The notes under the pieces are model-generated. The model was not told the origin of the DNA and made no database searches. It was given only the letters and a program-made list of their open reading frames with translations. Position numbers and translations under genes: made by a program. From positions 124,001 through 188,000 of the forward strand of contig NZ_KB849283.1 in assembly GCF_000368145.1 (NCBI RefSeq): 64,000 nt of DNA. Reading direction: 5' to 3'. The stretch comes from Acinetobacter guillouiae CIP 63.46 (lineage in GTDB: Bacteria; Pseudomonadota; Gammaproteobacteria; Pseudomonadales; Moraxellaceae). Positions 46,224-55,123 of this stretch are shown here, in pieces (position 1 is the stretch's first letter; every line of letters starts with the position of its first letter).

Positions 46224-47096
46224 ATGACATTTACTCAACTGACTATTTTTGCCATGTTGGCTGAACAGAAAAGCTTTACTGTTACAGCACAGCGTTTGCA
46301 AATTTCTCAATCTGCGATTTCTCATGCAATTAAAAGCTTAGAACAAGATTGGTCGGTCAAATTGTTTTATCGCAATCATAATGAAGTTGAGTTAACTGAA
46401 TCGGGTATACTGCTTTTAGTGCATGTGAAAGAAATTTTGAATATTTCCAATGTCCTAAAGCAAGAAATCTCCGATATACAAGGATTTCATTCTGGGACTT
46501 TAAGAATAGGATCTTTTGGTGCTTCATCTTCTAATGTACTGATTCCCTTAATTCTAGAAAAATTTAGTTTAAAATATCCAAATATTGAAGTGTTTATTAA
46601 AGAAGGAACGGACAAAGATATTACTCAATGGATTCATGATCGTACTATTGATGTTGGATTTGTGGTTTTACCTGAAGAACGCTTTGATACTTTTCCTGTG
46701 ATTGAGGATATCTTTGTAGCACTTATTCCTAAGTCCTATACACGATCACAACAAAGTGCAGTTCGATTGGATGAATTGGTAGAACATCCTTTTTTAATGA
46801 CCTCAGCAGGCAGTCAAAACCATGTGACAGAGATGTTTAGAAAAGCCAATTTGAGTCCAAAAATTAAATGTTATTTTTCTCAAATTTTGACCATTATTAA
46901 TATGGTGAACAATGGTGCTGGTGTTTCAATTGTCGCAGATATGGCCTTGAATAAAGAGTTGATGACACTGTTTCCCAATGTTCAAAAATTACCTTTATCA
47001 CCGAATATTAAGCGGTCTATTAGTCTGGCAGTGAAGAATAAAAAACAGATGAGTCCAATTACACAGGCATTTATTGATATTGCACAAATGGTTTAG
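46224..47096 (+). CDS. LysR family transcriptional regulator
   Basis: The product of about 290 residues has the LysR winged HTH (FTQLTIFAMLAEQKSFTVTA then QRLQISQSAISHAIKSLEQD) and a C-terminal substrate-binding domain with FHSGTLRIGSFGASSSNVL. An ATG at 46209 adds five residues; I prefer 46224 because MTFTQLTIF is the usual family start. It is divergent from the AEC transporter, a standard LysR-target arrangement. Confidence 0.92.
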   Translation: MTFTQLTIFAMLAEQKSFTVTAQRLQISQSAISHAIKSLEQDWSVKLFYRNHNEVELTESGILLLVHVKEILNISNVLKQEISDIQGFHSGTLRIGSFGASSSNVLIPLILEKFSLKYPNIEVFIKEGTDKDITQWIHDRTIDVGFVVLPEERFDTFPVIEDIFVALIPKSYTRSQQSAVRLDELVEHPFLMTSAGSQNHVTEMFRKANLSPKIKCYFSQILTIINMVNNGAGVSIVADMALNKELMTLFPNVQKLPLSPNIKRSISLAVKNKKQMSPITQAFIDIAQMV

Positions 47097-47148
47097 CATT
47101 TTATCGTGAGCGTTTCGCAGAAGAATAAAAGATGAGTATAAGCACAGC

Positions 47149-47568
47149 ATGAATGATTTGATTTATAAACTCATAGGACGTCCTAAAACAGCATTTATAC
47201 TATGTGGCTGTATTGCTAACCTATCCTTATGGGCAATCAGCCATATCAAAAGCTTTAGTATTTTATGGGTACTCGGCTTCTTCGTTTTTACCGCACTTTC
47301 TGCATTATCTTTGTCTGTATATTTGATGGAAATTGTTGAGAAAAAGCCAAGATACAAAATCTACTTTCAACTGTTGTTTTACACACTTTTGATCATTTTA
47401 TATTTAGCATTGAATACTTACAAATCTGTTTTAGATCAGAAATTTTTTCCACGAAGTTTGGTGATGTCTGTGATTGTATTTTTCACAATGTTATTGATGA
47501 TGAATTTAAGAGTCGTGGTTGGATATAGTTTCGAAAATATTAAAATGTTATGGAAAAGACCGAAATAA
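47149..47568 (+). CDS. Hypothetical membrane protein
   Basis: The 139-residue protein has four probable membrane segments (around residues 12-30, 38-58, 70-88 and 103-124) with a basic end at each side. No family is recognised. It follows the LysR gene by about 50 bases on the same strand and could share its transcript. Confidence 0.7.
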   Translation: MNDLIYKLIGRPKTAFILCGCIANLSLWAISHIKSFSILWVLGFFVFTALSALSLSVYLMEIVEKKPRYKIYFQLLFYTLLIILYLALNTYKSVLDQKFFPRSLVMSVIVFFTMLLMMNLRVVVGYSFENIKMLWKRPK

Positions 47569-47659
47569 TTTTACTGCTGATCTCAGTATATCTGATTTAA
47601 ACGTATTGGTTTATTTAACTAAACAGACAATACTAAACAGGCAATAAAGGAATGTGTTG

Positions 47660-47998
47660 ATGGATTTAGAAACATTACAACGGCAAATCTGCAAAAAATA
47701 TGAGTCAAAATATATCGAATTTAATCCGTCGGATAGGGTTGCAATTGCATTACAGAGTCTAGGTCAACAACCGATTTATGCAGTTCGAGTTGCGCTACAA
47801 AAACAAGACAATGTTTCTTGGTTTATTCACTGTGGAGAATATTCTTCAGCTGATGATTTTTATCAACCGCTGCATGCCTCGCATTTACAGCAATATTTAC
47901 CTGAAATTTTACCTTATTTAGCGCTTGAGCACGGTTATCATGTCATTATTGATAAGGATGGCTATGAAGATGTTTGGTTGAATCCAACAACCGACTAA
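47660..47998 (+). CDS. Imm33-like / DUF2185-like protein
   Basis: From the ATG at 47660, with AAGGA eight bases upstream, the 112-residue product has VSWFIHCGEYSSADDFYQPL and a C-terminal HYHVIIDKDGYEDVW-type segment (GYHVIIDKDGYEDVWLNP). The pattern resembles the DUF2185/Imm33 group, some of which are immunity proteins. No toxin gene is nearby. The family call is tentative. Confidence 0.6.
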   Translation: MDLETLQRQICKKYESKYIEFNPSDRVAIALQSLGQQPIYAVRVALQKQDNVSWFIHCGEYSSADDFYQPLHASHLQQYLPEILPYLALEHGYHVIIDKDGYEDVWLNPTTD

Positions 47999-48078
47999 AT
48001 TTAGCGAATCATCGCAATCTGTATAAAATAATGAATTGATTGTGATATGAGTTAAAAAGTATCGTCATCACGACCAAA

Positions 48079-48102
48079 AAAAGCGAACCGAAGTTCGCTT
48101 TT
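48079..48102 (-). terminator. Bidirectional terminator downstream of the aldehyde dehydrogenase
   Basis: A 10-bp stem (AAAAGCGAAC 48079-48088 with GTTCGCTTTT 48093-48102) and flanking A/T tracts lie between convergent genes. Confidence 0.88.
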
Positions 48103-48127
48103 TTAAAGTGTAAATTAACTACAGGAC

Positions 48128-49639
48128 TTAGAAGAAGCCCATTGCTTTGGTTGAATAGCTAACCAATAAATTCTTGGTTTGTTGATAATGATCAAGCATC
48201 ATCTTGTGGTTTTCACGGCCAATACCTGATTTCTTATAACCACCGAATGCAGCATGTGCAGGGTAGATATGGTAGCAGTTGGTCCATACACGACCAGCTT
48301 CAATCGCACGACCCGCACGATAAGAGGTATGCGCAGAACGCGACCATACACCAGCGCCTAAGCCATACATCGTATCATTGGCAATTCGGATTGCATCGTC
48401 ATAATCTTTAAATGTTGCGACAGAGAGCACTGGTCCAAAAATTTCTTCTTGGAAAATCTTCATACTGTTGTCGCCTTTGAAAATGGTAGGTTCAATATAG
48501 AAACCTTGACCGACTTCCTGACGATCGCCGCCACCTGTAAGCAATTGAGCGCCTTCAGCACGACCTGTTGCGATACAACCCAAGATTTTGTCTTGTTGCT
48601 CTTGAGATGCCTGAGCACCAATCATGGTGTCTGTATCTAGAGGATGTCCAGTTTTGATGCGTTTTACACGTTCAACTGCCATTTCTAGGAATTTATCGGC
48701 AATACTTTCTTGAACCAAGGCACGTGATGGGCAAGTACATACTTCACCTTGGTTTAAAGCGAACATGGCAAAGCCTTCAAGCGCTTTGTCTAAATAGTCA
48801 TCATCTTTATCCATGACATCTTCAAAGAAAATGTTTGGTGATTTACCACCAAGCTCAAGTGTCACAGGAATAATATTTTCAGTTGCATATTGCATGATCA
48901 TTTGACCAACAGCAGTGGAGCCTGTAAATGCAATTTTAGCAATGCGTGGATTTGTTGCCAGTGGGCGACCCACTTCAACGCCGTAACCATTGACAATATT
49001 TAAAACGCCTGGCGGTAAAATATCTTGAATGAGTTCAGCAACAACTAAAATACTTGATGGAGTTTGTTCAGCAGGTTTAAGCACAATACAGTTACCCGCT
49101 GCAAGTGCCGGTGCAAGTTTCCATGCTGCCATAAGAATAGGGAAATTCCATGGAATGATCTGACCAACTACACCTAAAGGCTCATGGAAGTGGTAAGCAA
49201 TGGTATCTTCATCAATTTCAGAAATACCACCTTCTTGTGCACGTAAACAACCTGCAAAATAACGGAAATGGTCAATTGCTAAAGGAATATCGGCTGCCAA
49301 TGTTTCACGAATTGGCTTACCGTTTTCCCATGTTTCTGCAACTGCGAGTAATTCTAAATTTTCTTCTAAACGATCTGCAATTTTCAGCAGTACATTTGAA
49401 CGTGTTGTTGGAGAAGCTTTGTTCCATGAAGCTTTGGCTTTATGTGCTGCATCTAATGCAAGTTCGATATCTTCCGCAGAAGAACGTGGAATTTTGGTAA
49501 AGGCTTTACCATCTACAGGAGAGACATTATCAAAATATTGCCCTTTAACCGGTGCTACCCATTTGCCATCAATAAAGTTTTCATATTGGGCTTTGAACTG
49601 TACTTTTGAACCAGGCTGATTTGGATCTACATAACGCAT
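48128..49639 (-). CDS. NAD-dependent aldehyde dehydrogenase (ExaC/AldB type)
   Basis: The 503-residue enzyme oxidises aldehydes to acids. The Rossmann region includes [20 protein letters not shown] and FTGSTAVGQ; the catalytic Glu is in [12 protein letters not shown] and the nucleophile Cys in [11 protein letters not shown] near residue 300. The C-terminal [14 protein letters not shown] segment is intact. Overall it resembles ExaC/AldB acetaldehyde dehydrogenases. It is divergent from the GAF-domain regulator and near an alcohol dehydrogenase, suggesting alcohol oxidation. Confidence 0.95.
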   Translation of the reverse strand: MRYVDPNQPGSKVQFKAQYENFIDGKWVAPVKGQYFDNVSPVDGKAFTKIPRSSAEDIELALDAAHKAKASWNKASPTTRSNVLLKIADRLEENLELLAVAETWENGKPIRETLAADIPLAIDHFRYFAGCLRAQEGGISEIDEDTIAYHFHEPLGVVGQIIPWNFPILMAAWKLAPALAAGNCIVLKPAEQTPSSILVVAELIQDILPPGVLNIVNGYGVEVGRPLATNPRIAKIAFTGSTAVGQMIMQYATENIIPVTLELGGKSPNIFFEDVMDKDDDYLDKALEGFAMFALNQGEVCTCPSRALVQESIADKFLEMAVERVKRIKTGHPLDTDTMIGAQASQEQQDKILGCIATGRAEGAQLLTGGGDRQEVGQGFYIEPTIFKGDNSMKIFQEEIFGPVLSVATFKDYDDAIRIANDTMYGLGAGVWSRSAHTSYRAGRAIEAGRVWTNCYHIYPAHAAFGGYKKSGIGRENHKMMLDHYQQTKNLLVSYSTKAMGFF

Positions 49640-49988
49640 AAGAGTATCCCTTTACTTATATTCATGATGTGTTTAATATGGCATGTATGAACAATGATTG
49701 TTTACATGATGGTTTGAGCATAGAGAGTCAAAGGTAGGGAAAAGGTTGGATGAAATCCAAGACATATTTGCGCTATGCTTTAATCTTTGGCAATATTTTC
49801 TTGTTTATTGGAAAATTGCTAAATATTGGAAAAAATTGGTTTTATTCTACAGCTTTGGTATGAGTTGTGTTGACTCAGGTTAAGCTCACTATGTTAATGT
49901 GGTAGAGTAATTTATAAGCAGGTACGCTGGATAAAAACAACAGAGAAAGGATAGGATATTTTTTAACGAATTACAGAGGAAGTAGCGT
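49640..49988. other. Divergent regulatory region, aldehyde dehydrogenase/regulator
   Basis: About 350 bases between divergent genes. I looked for a sigma-54 promoter and did not find a GG-N10-GC match. No clear palindrome stands out. Confidence 0.45.
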
Positions 49989-51170
49989 ATGTTAAGCCAA
50001 CAAGAGTTATCAAATAAACGGAGTTTAATTGAGCAATTACGCCAAAGCAGTAGTTTGTCTTTAAAACATGCTGATCAACTCGGGCAGAGTATTGCAAGTT
50101 CATGGCAACGTTCCAACTCAGCTGCGATTCCCAAAGATCGTGATGCTGCACCCTTGATGAATGTAAAACAAGAAAGAAAAACACTGTTAGAAAAAGCAAT
50201 CGAACATTGTCGTGATGAATTAACCCATATCGCAGAACAGTCTGCAATGGTTGCTGCGGTAGGGGATATTGGCAGTACCATTATCTGGTCAGCCGCAAGT
50301 GGGCAAATGCGCAATGCCGCAGAACGTGTTCATTTTATTGCTGGTGGGCAATGGCGAGAAGATTTGGTGGGAACCAATGCTTTGGCACTGTCATTAAAAA
50401 CCCAACAATCCAGTTGTGTGTTTTCTAATGAACATTTTATGTCTTCGGTGCATGACTGGGTTTGTTATGCCTCTCCAATTATAGATCCATATTCCAAACA
50501 AGTTTTAGGGGTAATTGATCTTTCAACCACATGGAATCATCACAATAGTTTGGGATTACTGGCTGCTGAACGCTGTGCCTCAATTATTCAATCGGCATTG
50601 CTAGAGTTTCAGCAACAACATTTATTTATCCGGGCTTTTGCTGTGCCACAAGTGTTGTTCAATGGCAAGATCGTGGTACTGACACCACGACAAATTGAAA
50701 TTTTGACTATTCTTGCGTTGTGTCCACAAGGGATGAATCTGGAAAATTTACATCAAGCGCTGTATGGTGAACGAAAAGTGAGTGTCGGCACATTAAAAGC
50801 TGAAATGTCGCAGTTGCGTGATATTTTGGGCGGCATGCTGGGTTCACGGCCTTATCGTTTATTGGCACATGTTGAAGCAGATTTCTTGCAAGCAGAGAAT
50901 GCTTTAGATGCGGGCTATACCGAATCCGCTTTAAAATTATGCAAAGGTGTATTTTTAGCTAAAACTGAAAGTCCTTTTTTATCGGCATGGCGAGACTGCC
51001 TTGAATCACGCCTGAGTGAAGCGATTTTTAAAGCCAATGAAACAGATGCTTTATTAAAACACCTTGCACATTTTCCAGAGGCGATTGATGCCGTTGAACG
51101 TTTGATTGAACTTACACCAGTCGGGCATCCTGCTCATCAAATTCTAATGAAATATAAAGATGAACATTGA
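49989..51170 (+). CDS. GAF-domain regulator with winged-helix/BTAD-like C terminus
   Basis: The 393-residue protein starts like AcoR activators (LGQSIASSWQRSNSAAIPKD) and has a GAF-type domain (about 60-210) with HFIAGGQWREDLVGTNALAL, but lacks the sigma-54 AAA+ module. After LTPRQIEILTILALCPQG (about 235) it has a winged helix (VSVGTLKAEMSQLRDILGG) and a helical BTAD-like repeat tail. It is divergent from the aldehyde dehydrogenase and is its likely regulator. Confidence 0.82.
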   Translation: MLSQQELSNKRSLIEQLRQSSSLSLKHADQLGQSIASSWQRSNSAAIPKDRDAAPLMNVKQERKTLLEKAIEHCRDELTHIAEQSAMVAAVGDIGSTIIWSAASGQMRNAAERVHFIAGGQWREDLVGTNALALSLKTQQSSCVFSNEHFMSSVHDWVCYASPIIDPYSKQVLGVIDLSTTWNHHNSLGLLAAERCASIIQSALLEFQQQHLFIRAFAVPQVLFNGKIVVLTPRQIEILTILALCPQGMNLENLHQALYGERKVSVGTLKAEMSQLRDILGGMLGSRPYRLLAHVEADFLQAENALDAGYTESALKLCKGVFLAKTESPFLSAWRDCLESRLSEAIFKANETDALLKHLAHFPEAIDAVERLIELTPVGHPAHQILMKYKDEH

Positions 51171-51228
51171 TTTTGCAGGATACTTTTTAACTGATCATTC
51201 GCTTGTAAAGAAGAATGAATTGGCGCTT

Positions 51229-52191
51229 TTAAAGCTGTTTTTGGGCTAACCAAGAAAAAAGTTGATGATAAACTTCTTTTCTGACTTCTGGTGCCGATAA
51301 GACCAAGTCATGAAGTCCATTTTGAATGGTCATGACATTAACGTCGCCCTGTATTTTACCTGCATCCCTGATGATGTCTTTGACCTCTAAAATAACATCA
51401 GTGCTTTGAGCATCTCGGTTAAATTTCTTAGGATAGGTTGTTTTGTGAGAATGCATCACCAAGGTTGGTACATTGATCTGTACGCCTGCATGAATTTCTT
51501 TTTGCGCTTCAAAAATTGCATGCACAAAGCTTAAATATACTTTGGGGTAAGTTGGTTTTTTCCACTCTAAGCTGAAATCCCATTCGCCTTGCAAATCTTT
51601 ATGCAGACTGGTGACATACCATTTATTTAATTCACTTGGAAACTTTAAATTAGGTAAGCGTTTACCCAATGCGCTGAGTTTGGGGAGGGCTAATTTTTTC
51701 TTCCAAGCAGGCATATTAAAGTCATAAAAAGGACTATTGCACCATAAGGCTTGAATAAGGGGGTGTTGTGGATAATGTGCTGCATATAATGTTGCGATCA
51801 ATCCACCTGTAGAATGTCCTGCCAGTAACACCTCAGTGTGGCCTTCCTGACCAATAATCTTTAATGCTTGCGTGATTTCTTCATCATATTCATTCAAATT
51901 TAGAACATAATAATATTTTTGATGTGGTAGGTAAGAACGACCATATTTTCTTAAATCAAGTGCATAAAAATCATAATCATGTTGATTAAATTGTTCAGCC
52001 ATTTCTGTTTGAAAGAAATAATCGATAAAACCATGGATATAGAGCACTGCTTTCTTGGTCGCTTGAGCTGCTTGTTTGCGTACCAAAGTCGCAATGACTT
52101 TACCATCATAGTCATCTGCTAAGTTTAAGGTTAGTTTTTCATAACCTGTACCAAGGATATCAGGTTGATATTCAGTAGATTGAGTGGTCAT
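51229..52191 (-). CDS. Alpha/beta hydrolase
   Basis: The 320-residue hydrolase has the nucleophile elbow GHSTGG (VLLAGHSTGGLIATLYAAHY), the oxyanion-type strand AVLYIHGFIDYFFQ and a catalytic His near the C terminus (IQNGLHDLVLS). It looks like a lysophospholipase or monoglyceride-lipase-type enzyme, substrate unknown. It follows the SDR gene after about 40 bases on the same strand and may be in one operon. Confidence 0.9.
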   Translation of the reverse strand: MTTQSTEYQPDILGTGYEKLTLNLADDYDGKVIATLVRKQAAQATKKAVLYIHGFIDYFFQTEMAEQFNQHDYDFYALDLRKYGRSYLPHQKYYYVLNLNEYDEEITQALKIIGQEGHTEVLLAGHSTGGLIATLYAAHYPQHPLIQALWCNSPFYDFNMPAWKKKLALPKLSALGKRLPNLKFPSELNKWYVTSLHKDLQGEWDFSLEWKKPTYPKVYLSFVHAIFEAQKEIHAGVQINVPTLVMHSHKTTYPKKFNRDAQSTDVILEVKDIIRDAGKIQGDVNVMTIQNGLHDLVLSAPEVRKEVYHQLFSWLAQKQL

Positions 52192-52231
52192 AGCATATTC
52201 CTGAATTTATTGAAAAATGAAATCCGAAAAA

Positions 52232-53074
52232 TTACAGATAGTCTTTTACCAGCACATAGGATTCATCATATAGTTTTTGTGCCAACTGTATATCTTTGGC
52301 TTTGCCTGATTTAAATGCAGGGGTTTGCAAACTCACATAATCACCATTGCGCTTTTCCCATGATGGATCAAAAGCAATTTTTTTAATTAATTCGGCAGGC
52401 TTAGATGGTGGAATAAGGCCAAATTTAATTATTGCATATTGCCATTTGGGTAATTCACGATAAATCTCAGAATCTACGCCACCTGGATGTAATGCATTGC
52501 TGGTGACATGACTTCCATGTAGTTGTTTGGCGAGGATATTACTAAAAAGCAGATTGGCTAATTTACTATTGCCATAGCTCAAAACACCATTGTATTTTTT
52601 CACTTGATCCGCGTTAAAGTTTTCAGGTTGGATACGACCTAAAAGATGCATCATTGAAGCCAAATGAATTACACGACCTTGTTGGGCTTTTTGAACCAAT
52701 GGAAGAAGTTTCAATGTCCAAAGAAAAGGCCCAAGATAATTTACCCCAAACTGTTTTTCAAAACCATCAGCTGTGGCCTCAAGATCAGGTGTCATCATGC
52801 CAGCATTGTTGACTAATACATCAATTTTTTCATATTTGGCAATAATTTCATTGGCTGCTTGGTTAATTTGTTCAAGACTATTTAAATCAAGGCGAATCAC
52901 GTCTACTTGACCTGTACCGAATGACTCTAAGTGTTGTTGTGCTGTTTTTGCTTTTTCAGGATTACGACAAGCAATGATCACATGGTGACCATCCTTAATA
53001 AATGTTTCTGCAGTTGCAAGCCCGATTCCAGTGTTTGCACCCGTGATGATGATGGTTTTACTTGTTGTTGTCAT
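52232..53074 (-). CDS. SDR family oxidoreductase (retinol-dehydrogenase-like)
   Basis: The 280-residue enzyme has the cofactor motif IIITGANTGIGLATAETF, the NNAG motif (DVLVNNAGMM) and the catalytic YxxxK as YGNSKLANLLF. The layout resembles retinol-dehydrogenase-like SDRs. Its stop is 40 bases before the hydrolase start. An 18-base inverted repeat lies about 65 bases upstream of the start. Confidence 0.92.
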   Translation of the reverse strand: MTTTSKTIIITGANTGIGLATAETFIKDGHHVIIACRNPEKAKTAQQHLESFGTGQVDVIRLDLNSLEQINQAANEIIAKYEKIDVLVNNAGMMTPDLEATADGFEKQFGVNYLGPFLWTLKLLPLVQKAQQGRVIHLASMMHLLGRIQPENFNADQVKKYNGVLSYGNSKLANLLFSNILAKQLHGSHVTSNALHPGGVDSEIYRELPKWQYAIIKFGLIPPSKPAELIKKIAFDPSWEKRNGDYVSLQTPAFKSGKAKDIQLAQKLYDESYVLVKDYL

Positions 53075-53138
53075 TGCTGAAATAATCCGCTGATGTTTTA
53101 AGCATCATAGTCATAGATTGTGACTTTATCAATATATC

Positions 53139-53156
53139 TGACAATAATGATTGTCA
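53139..53156. promoter_or_regulatory. Inverted repeat upstream of SDR gene
   Basis: TGACAAT and ATTGTCA (perfect seven-base arms, four-base spacer AATG) lie about 65 bases before the SDR start. It has the size of a dimeric regulator site; the regulator is unknown. Confidence 0.4.
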
Positions 53157-53277
53157 TTTTTTGATAAGCGTATAAAAAAGGAATACTACCAAAGTAATAT
53201 TCCTGAGTATCAAGCATACTTCATTGTATTTGGCCTAAAACAGTTGTCAGGCTGAGTAGAACCAAAGGGGATCGTTT

Positions 53278-54450
53278 TTACATTGCTGATTCAAAAATTT
53301 TAATGACTTGAGCATCAGTTGCTTTACGTGGATTGGTCAACATACAGGCATCTTTTTGCGCATTTGATGTCATCACTGCATGATCTTCCGCTTTGACACC
53401 CAGTTCAGCTAAGCCAGAAGGGATACCAATAGATGATGATAACTCACGAATTGCATCAATCGCAGCAAAGGCAGCCTCAGTAACGGTTAAACCCTCAGTA
53501 TTGACACCCATTAATTGGGCAATTTTTGCATAACGGTCTGGGCAGGCAATTAAGTTAAACTCACACACATGCGGTAATAGAATTGCATTACATACGCCGT
53601 GTGGAAGGTTATAGAAGCCACCTAATTGATGAGCCATTGCATGTACATAACCTAAAGATGCATTGTTAAATGCCATACCTGCTAAATATTGTGCATATGC
53701 CATTGCATCACGTGCTTCAAGATTTTCACCATTGGCTACCGCAGGGCTTAACCATTCACTAATCATCGAAATGGCTTTTTCTGCACATGCATCGGTAATT
53801 GGGTTTGCAGCAGTTGAAACATAAGCTTCTACAGCATGAGTTAAAGCATCCATACCCGTTGCAGCAGTTAAAGCAGCAGGTTTTGCAATCATGAGTTTAG
53901 GATCATCAATTGCAACAAGCGGTGTACAACGCCAGTCAACAATCGCCATTTTTACATGGGTATCTGTATTGGTGATAATACAGAAACGAGTCATTTCGGA
54001 AGCAGTTCCCGCTGTCGTATTGATTGCGACAAGCGGTGTCATTGGGACTTTACTTTGATCAATCCCTTCATAATCACGAATATGACCGCCACCTGCGGTG
54101 ACTAAGCCGATTCCTTTTGCACAGTCGTGTGATGATCCACCACCTAATGACACAATAAAGTCACAGCCATTATTGTTATATTCGTTTACGCCATTGTGTA
54201 CATTAATATCTGTCGGGTTTGGTTCTGCACCAGAAAAAACATGACTGTCTACACCAGCTTCTTTGAGATAGTCAACAATAATGTCTGCAACACCAAATTT
54301 GAATAGGCCAGCATCAGTGACGATGAGGGCTTTTTTTGCCCCTAAATTTTGTGCTTTAGCGCCGACTTCTTTGGCACAACCTGGACCAAAAAGTGAGACG
54401 CAAGGGATGTAAAAACCGTTTGTTTGATCTGCTATATTTTTAAAAGCCAT
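53278..54450 (-). CDS. Iron-containing alcohol dehydrogenase
   Basis: This 390-residue group III alcohol dehydrogenase oxidises alcohols with NAD. Visible family signatures are FIVSLGGGSSHDCAKGIGLV (nucleotide site), TTAGTASEMTRFCII and the metal-binding GYVHAMAHQLGGFYNLPHGV. The length is normal. It probably supplies aldehyde to the aldehyde dehydrogenase of the same region. A perfect 17-bp palindrome lies 41 bases upstream of its start. Confidence 0.94.
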   Translation of the reverse strand: MAFKNIADQTNGFYIPCVSLFGPGCAKEVGAKAQNLGAKKALIVTDAGLFKFGVADIIVDYLKEAGVDSHVFSGAEPNPTDINVHNGVNEYNNNGCDFIVSLGGGSSHDCAKGIGLVTAGGGHIRDYEGIDQSKVPMTPLVAINTTAGTASEMTRFCIITNTDTHVKMAIVDWRCTPLVAIDDPKLMIAKPAALTAATGMDALTHAVEAYVSTAANPITDACAEKAISMISEWLSPAVANGENLEARDAMAYAQYLAGMAFNNASLGYVHAMAHQLGGFYNLPHGVCNAILLPHVCEFNLIACPDRYAKIAQLMGVNTEGLTVTEAAFAAIDAIRELSSSIGIPSGLAELGVKAEDHAVMTSNAQKDACMLTNPRKATDAQVIKIFESAM

Positions 54451-54490
54451 GGTGCGATTCCTTCTACCATTGTTATTTCATCATTCCAGA

Positions 54491-54507
54491 AAGGTGATGA
54501 TCACCTT
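54491..54507. promoter_or_regulatory. Perfect 17-bp palindrome near alcohol dehydrogenase start
   Basis: AAGGTGAT-G-ATCACCTT is perfectly symmetric and lies 41 bases upstream of the alcohol dehydrogenase start codon. It has no following T-run of terminator type, so an operator is the better reading. Confidence 0.5.
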
Positions 54508-54947
54508 GAAGTTGAGTATCAGTTTTGAGGGCTGGGTTGAATACCTACTAAACACCTACCAAATTTAAATCATGCAAACTTTAAATTAAGTATTTGATAT
54601 TTCTATTTAAAATAAAATGATGAAGTTTTTCTTTATAATTTTAAGCTGAAAATCGGGCTTTAACGCAAGTTTTGATTAAAAACTACAAAAACAGATTTTA
54701 TTTGGTATTTTTTGCTTTGACAGATCATTTTATTTTTAAAAAGTGAATCGTTGAGTTAAATTTTGGGGATAAATTTTAAAATCCATCAAAATAGAATAAA
54801 TTATCAATTTATGAGAATGTGTGTTAATAATTAAAAAGTGAAAATTATGTGAAAAATTTGATATTTCTATACTAGGTCAGCAGGGGCTTAAATAGACTTT
54901 TTAAATATACCTGTACTGTTAATTTATGCTAAATGATAAAAATAACA

Positions 54948-54965
54948 TAATGATATATATCATTA
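54948..54965. promoter_or_regulatory. 18-bp AT palindrome upstream of OmpW-type gene
   Basis: TAATGATATATATCATTA is perfectly symmetric and about 160 bases upstream of the porin gene. Low complexity makes chance occurrence plausible. Confidence 0.3.
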
Positions 54966-55123
54966 ATAAGTATTATAAAAAATTTAAAAATAAAAGTACC
55001 AATATTTTTTACGGATGAGTGTAAATGCTATTGATCATAATTTTATACATAAATATTGTTTTTTATGTATGTTTTTTAAACAGATTGCCACGGTTCGGTA
55101 ATCTCATATTTTAAGGATAAAAA

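Larger units (their letters stand above)
54451..55123. other. Long divergent region, alcohol dehydrogenase / OmpW-type gene
   Basis: About 670 bases between divergent genes, AT-rich. Two perfect palindromes lie in it (54491-54507 and 54948-54965). A GG/GC pair near 54711 was checked as sigma-54 promoter and fails the spacing. No coding frame. Confidence 0.5.

Noticed and set aside
49640-49988. Possible sigma-54 promoter suggested by the AcoR-like regulator
   Set aside because: No GG-N10-GC arrangement was found on either strand, and the regulator lacks the AAA+ module needed for sigma-54 activation.
31401-53249. A shared 16-mer (CCTAAAACAGTTGTCA) at 31401-31416 and 53234-53249
   Set aside because: A single 16-base match in 64 kb can arise by chance and the flanks are not similar, so it is not treated as a mobile element end.
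54701-54725. Possible sigma-54 promoter upstream of the alcohol dehydrogenase/OmpW region
   Set aside because: The GG and GC pairs are eight bases apart instead of ten, so it does not fit the -24/-12 consensus.
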